Part shown: in pieces, positions 4,619-5,841 of the stretch | Position numbering within the stretch: the stretch's first letter is position 1 | Layout of the letters: every line of letters begins with the position of its first letter | Source: Anaerolineales bacterium UBA3071 | GTDB lineage: Bacteria > Chloroflexota > Anaerolineae > UBA3071 | NCBI GenBank assembly: GCA_002366755.1 | Contig: DFBV01000284.1 | Location: 1,322-7,162 of the forward strand | DNA: 5,841 nt | Direction of reading: 5' to 3' | The notes under the pieces: generated by a model | What the model saw: the letters and a program-made list of their open reading frames with translations, nothing else | What the model was told of the DNA's origin: nothing | The model's database searches: none | Made by a program: the position numbers and the translations under genes

Positions 4619-5785
4619 CTAAGCCGCCGAAACGGTTCGCGCCGCAGCAACTGCCTTCTGCGCCGCTTCGGCCAGGGTCGAGGCCGTGGTCATCTCCGCC
4701 GAGGCAAGGATGCGCCGTCCCTCCTCTTCGTTTGTGCCCACCAGCCGGGCGACCATGGGCACGTCGGTCGGCACCTGATCCAGCGCCGCCAGAATCCCTT
4801 TGGCCACCTCGTCGCAGCGGGTGATGCCGCCGAAGATGTTGAACAGCACCGCCTTGACGCTGGGATCCGAAAGGATGATGCGCAACGCTGCGGCTACCCT
4901 GTCTGCCTTGGCCCCGCCGCCGATATCCAGGAAGTTGGCCGGCGCGCCGCCGAACAGCTTGGTGATATCCATGGTGGCCATGGCCAGGCCAGCGCCGTTG
5001 ACCATACAGCCGATGCTACCGTCGAGCTTGACGTAGCTGAGGCCGTGCTGCCGAGCCTCCCGTTCCTCCGGTGTCTCCTCGTCCACATCCCTCATCTCGG
5101 CCAGGTCTATGTGACGGAAAAGGCCGTTGTCATCCAGCACCATCTTGCCGTCCACCGCCAGCAGCGGTGGATCGCCGTAGCCGCCACTGCCATCCGCTGT
5201 GACCACCAGCGGGTTGATCTCAGCCAGCGAGGCATCGCTGCTGATGAAACAGTTGTACAGACTCTTGGCGATCCTGACCAAGGGGCGGATCAGCTCCCGT
5301 TCCAGTCCCATGCCCAGCGCCAGCTCCCGCGCCTGGTAGTCCCGCAGGCCAATGAAGGGATCAATGCTGACCTTGATGATCCTCTCCGGCGTGGTGGCGG
5401 CGACCTCTTCGATGTCCACGCCCCCCTCGCTGGAGCCCATCGTCACCACCCGCCGCTGGGCACGGTCAATCACCAGGCCGAGGTACAGCTCGTCCCTGAT
5501 GCTGGCCGCCTCGTCCACCAGCACCTTGCGCACGGGCAGTCCCTTGATCTCCATGCCCAGGATGCGTTGGGCCAGCGCCTCAGCCTCCGCGGGGGTATCG
5601 GCAAGCTTGATGCCGCCGGCCTTACCACGGCCGCCTACCAGCACCTGGGATTTGACCACCACTCGCTTCCCCAGCCGCTCGGCGATCGCGCGAGCCTCGG
5701 CGGGGGTGGATGCAACGTCGCCGGAGGGGATGGGCACGCCATATTGGGCGAAGATGCGCTTCGATTGGTATTCCTGTAGTTTCAA
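4619..5785 (-). CDS. sucC: Succinyl-CoA synthetase (succinate-CoA ligase) beta subunit
   Basis: Beta subunit of the TCA-cycle enzyme, binding the nucleotide and succinate and pairing with SucD. It is 388 residues long, the usual family length. The N-terminal ATP-grasp domain begins with the family-typical MKLQEYQSK and carries VKSQVLVGGRGKAGG (44-58). EINPL (189-193) lies in the metal-binding region. The C-terminal CoA-ligase domain shows NGAGLAMATMD (263-273), FLDIGGGA (285-292) and NIFGGITRCD (316-325). ADP or GDP preference cannot be judged from sequence. The initiator is TTG, supported by GGAGGA (5797-5792) 6 nt upstream and by exact agreement with the family's N-terminus; no ATG is near. 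An 8-bp repeat array lies just upstream, so the promoter is beyond the window or hidden by the repeat. The gene is separated from sucD by a HIT remnant, a toxin-antitoxin operon and a HIT gene. Confidence 0.97.
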   Translation of the reverse strand: MKLQEYQSKRIFAQYGVPIPSGDVASTPAEARAIAERLGKRVVVKSQVLVGGRGKAGGIKLADTPAEAEALAQRILGMEIKGLPVRKVLVDEAASIRDELYLGLVIDRAQRRVVTMGSSEGGVDIEEVAATTPERIIKVSIDPFIGLRDYQARELALGMGLERELIRPLVRIAKSLYNCFISSDASLAEINPLVVTADGSGGYGDPPLLAVDGKMVLDDNGLFRHIDLAEMRDVDEETPEEREARQHGLSYVKLDGSIGCMVNGAGLAMATMDITKLFGGAPANFLDIGGGAKADRVAAALRIILSDPSVKAVLFNIFGGITRCDEVAKGILAALDQVPTDVPMVARLVGTNEEEGRRILASAEMTTASTLAEAAQKAVAAARTVSAA

Positions 5786-5791
5786 TGCTTG

Positions 5792-5797
5792 TCCTCC
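5792..5797 (-). promoter_or_regulatory. Ribosome binding site GGAGGA supporting the TTG start of sucC
   Basis: GGAGGA lies 6 nt from TTG 5785-5783. Strong pairing with 16S rRNA would compensate for the weak initiator codon. Confidence 0.75.
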
Positions 5798-5802
5798 CGT
5801 GT

Positions 5803-5841
5803 CGGTAGATTGGTAGACCGGTAGATTGGTAAATTGGTAGA
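5803..5841. repeat. Octamer tandem array of TGGTAGAT type, running off the right edge
   Basis: The units are CGGTAGAT (5803-5810), TGGTAGAC (5811-5818), CGGTAGAT (5819-5826), TGGTAAAT (5827-5834) and a partial TGGTAGA (5835-5841). The array ends 5 bp before the sucC ribosome binding site, so it would lie in the sucC leader if transcribed. Its total length is unknown because the window ends inside it. Confidence 0.9.

Noticed and set aside
4450..4650. N-terminal extension of the antitoxin frame to 184 residues
   Set aside because: The extra residues overlap the sucC end, the HIT remnant, the promoter and the operator. The Phd fold and a GGAGG ribosome binding site point to ATG 4449.
4493..5779. 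Plus-strand 428-codon open frame antisense to sucC
   Set aside because: It lies opposite a full-length sucC with all family motifs; its His/Gln/Leu-rich translation is a by-product of GC-rich codon use and matches no family I know.
5803..5841. CRISPR array or attachment site
   Set aside because: The units are 8 bp, contiguous and degenerate, with no spacers and no cas genes or integrase in the window. The same holds for the other short arrays.
1..5841. tRNA, rRNA, insertion sequences or a wholly new defence system
   Set aside because: No cloverleaf, transposase, terminal-repeat-bounded element with its own genes, or novel gene cluster is visible. The toxin-antitoxin pair belongs to known families.

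Overview
The window is a GC-rich bacterial chromosomal segment in which all six supportable genes lie on the minus strand. Read in the direction of transcription (right to left) the order is: sucC, a Phd-type antitoxin, a PemK/MazF-type toxin, a HIT-family hydrolase, sucD, a CCA-adding-type tRNA nucleotidyltransferase, and a membrane protein of unknown function that runs off the left edge. The organism cannot be named from these genes alone. Four kinds of short tandem array (7-, 7-, 8- and 9-bp units) in under 6 kb, one of them inside a coding sequence, are a style I associate with Chloroflexota (Anaerolineae/Caldilineae-like genomes). That assignment is an inference.

Right part (about 4450-5841): an 8-bp tandem array runs off the right edge and abuts the ribosome binding site of sucC, which starts at TTG. 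Straight after the sucC stop, and in the same frame, lies a short unannotated remnant of a second HIT-family gene. It is followed by a well-formed sigma-70-type promoter (TTGACA, 16 bp, TACAAT) whose -10 end touches a 31-bp dyad-symmetric operator candidate.

Middle part (3178-4449): a compact type II toxin-antitoxin operon in which the two genes overlap by 13 bp, then an intact HIT gene, then 58 bp to sucD. The two subunit genes of succinyl-CoA synthetase, normally adjacent, are therefore separated by about 1.4 kb of accessory DNA bracketed by a HIT remnant and an intact HIT gene.

Left part (1-3177): sucD, then a 293-bp gap holding a heptamer array and a large imperfect inverted repeat that may act as a terminator, then the tRNA nucleotidyltransferase. 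About 35 residues of low-complexity sequence sit inside the HD domain of that enzyme and are encoded by the same sort of short tandem repeat found between genes. The membrane protein gene follows 17 bp after its stop and is probably cotranscribed.

Functionally, SucC and SucD form the TCA-cycle enzyme that interconverts succinyl-CoA and succinate with substrate-level phosphorylation, the nucleotidyltransferase matures or repairs tRNA 3' ends, the HIT protein is a nucleotide hydrolase or transferase, and the toxin is a predicted mRNA interferase held in check by its antitoxin. I do not see a wholly new system. The most notable points are the interrupted sucCD locus, the HIT relic, and the repeat invasion of an essential enzyme.
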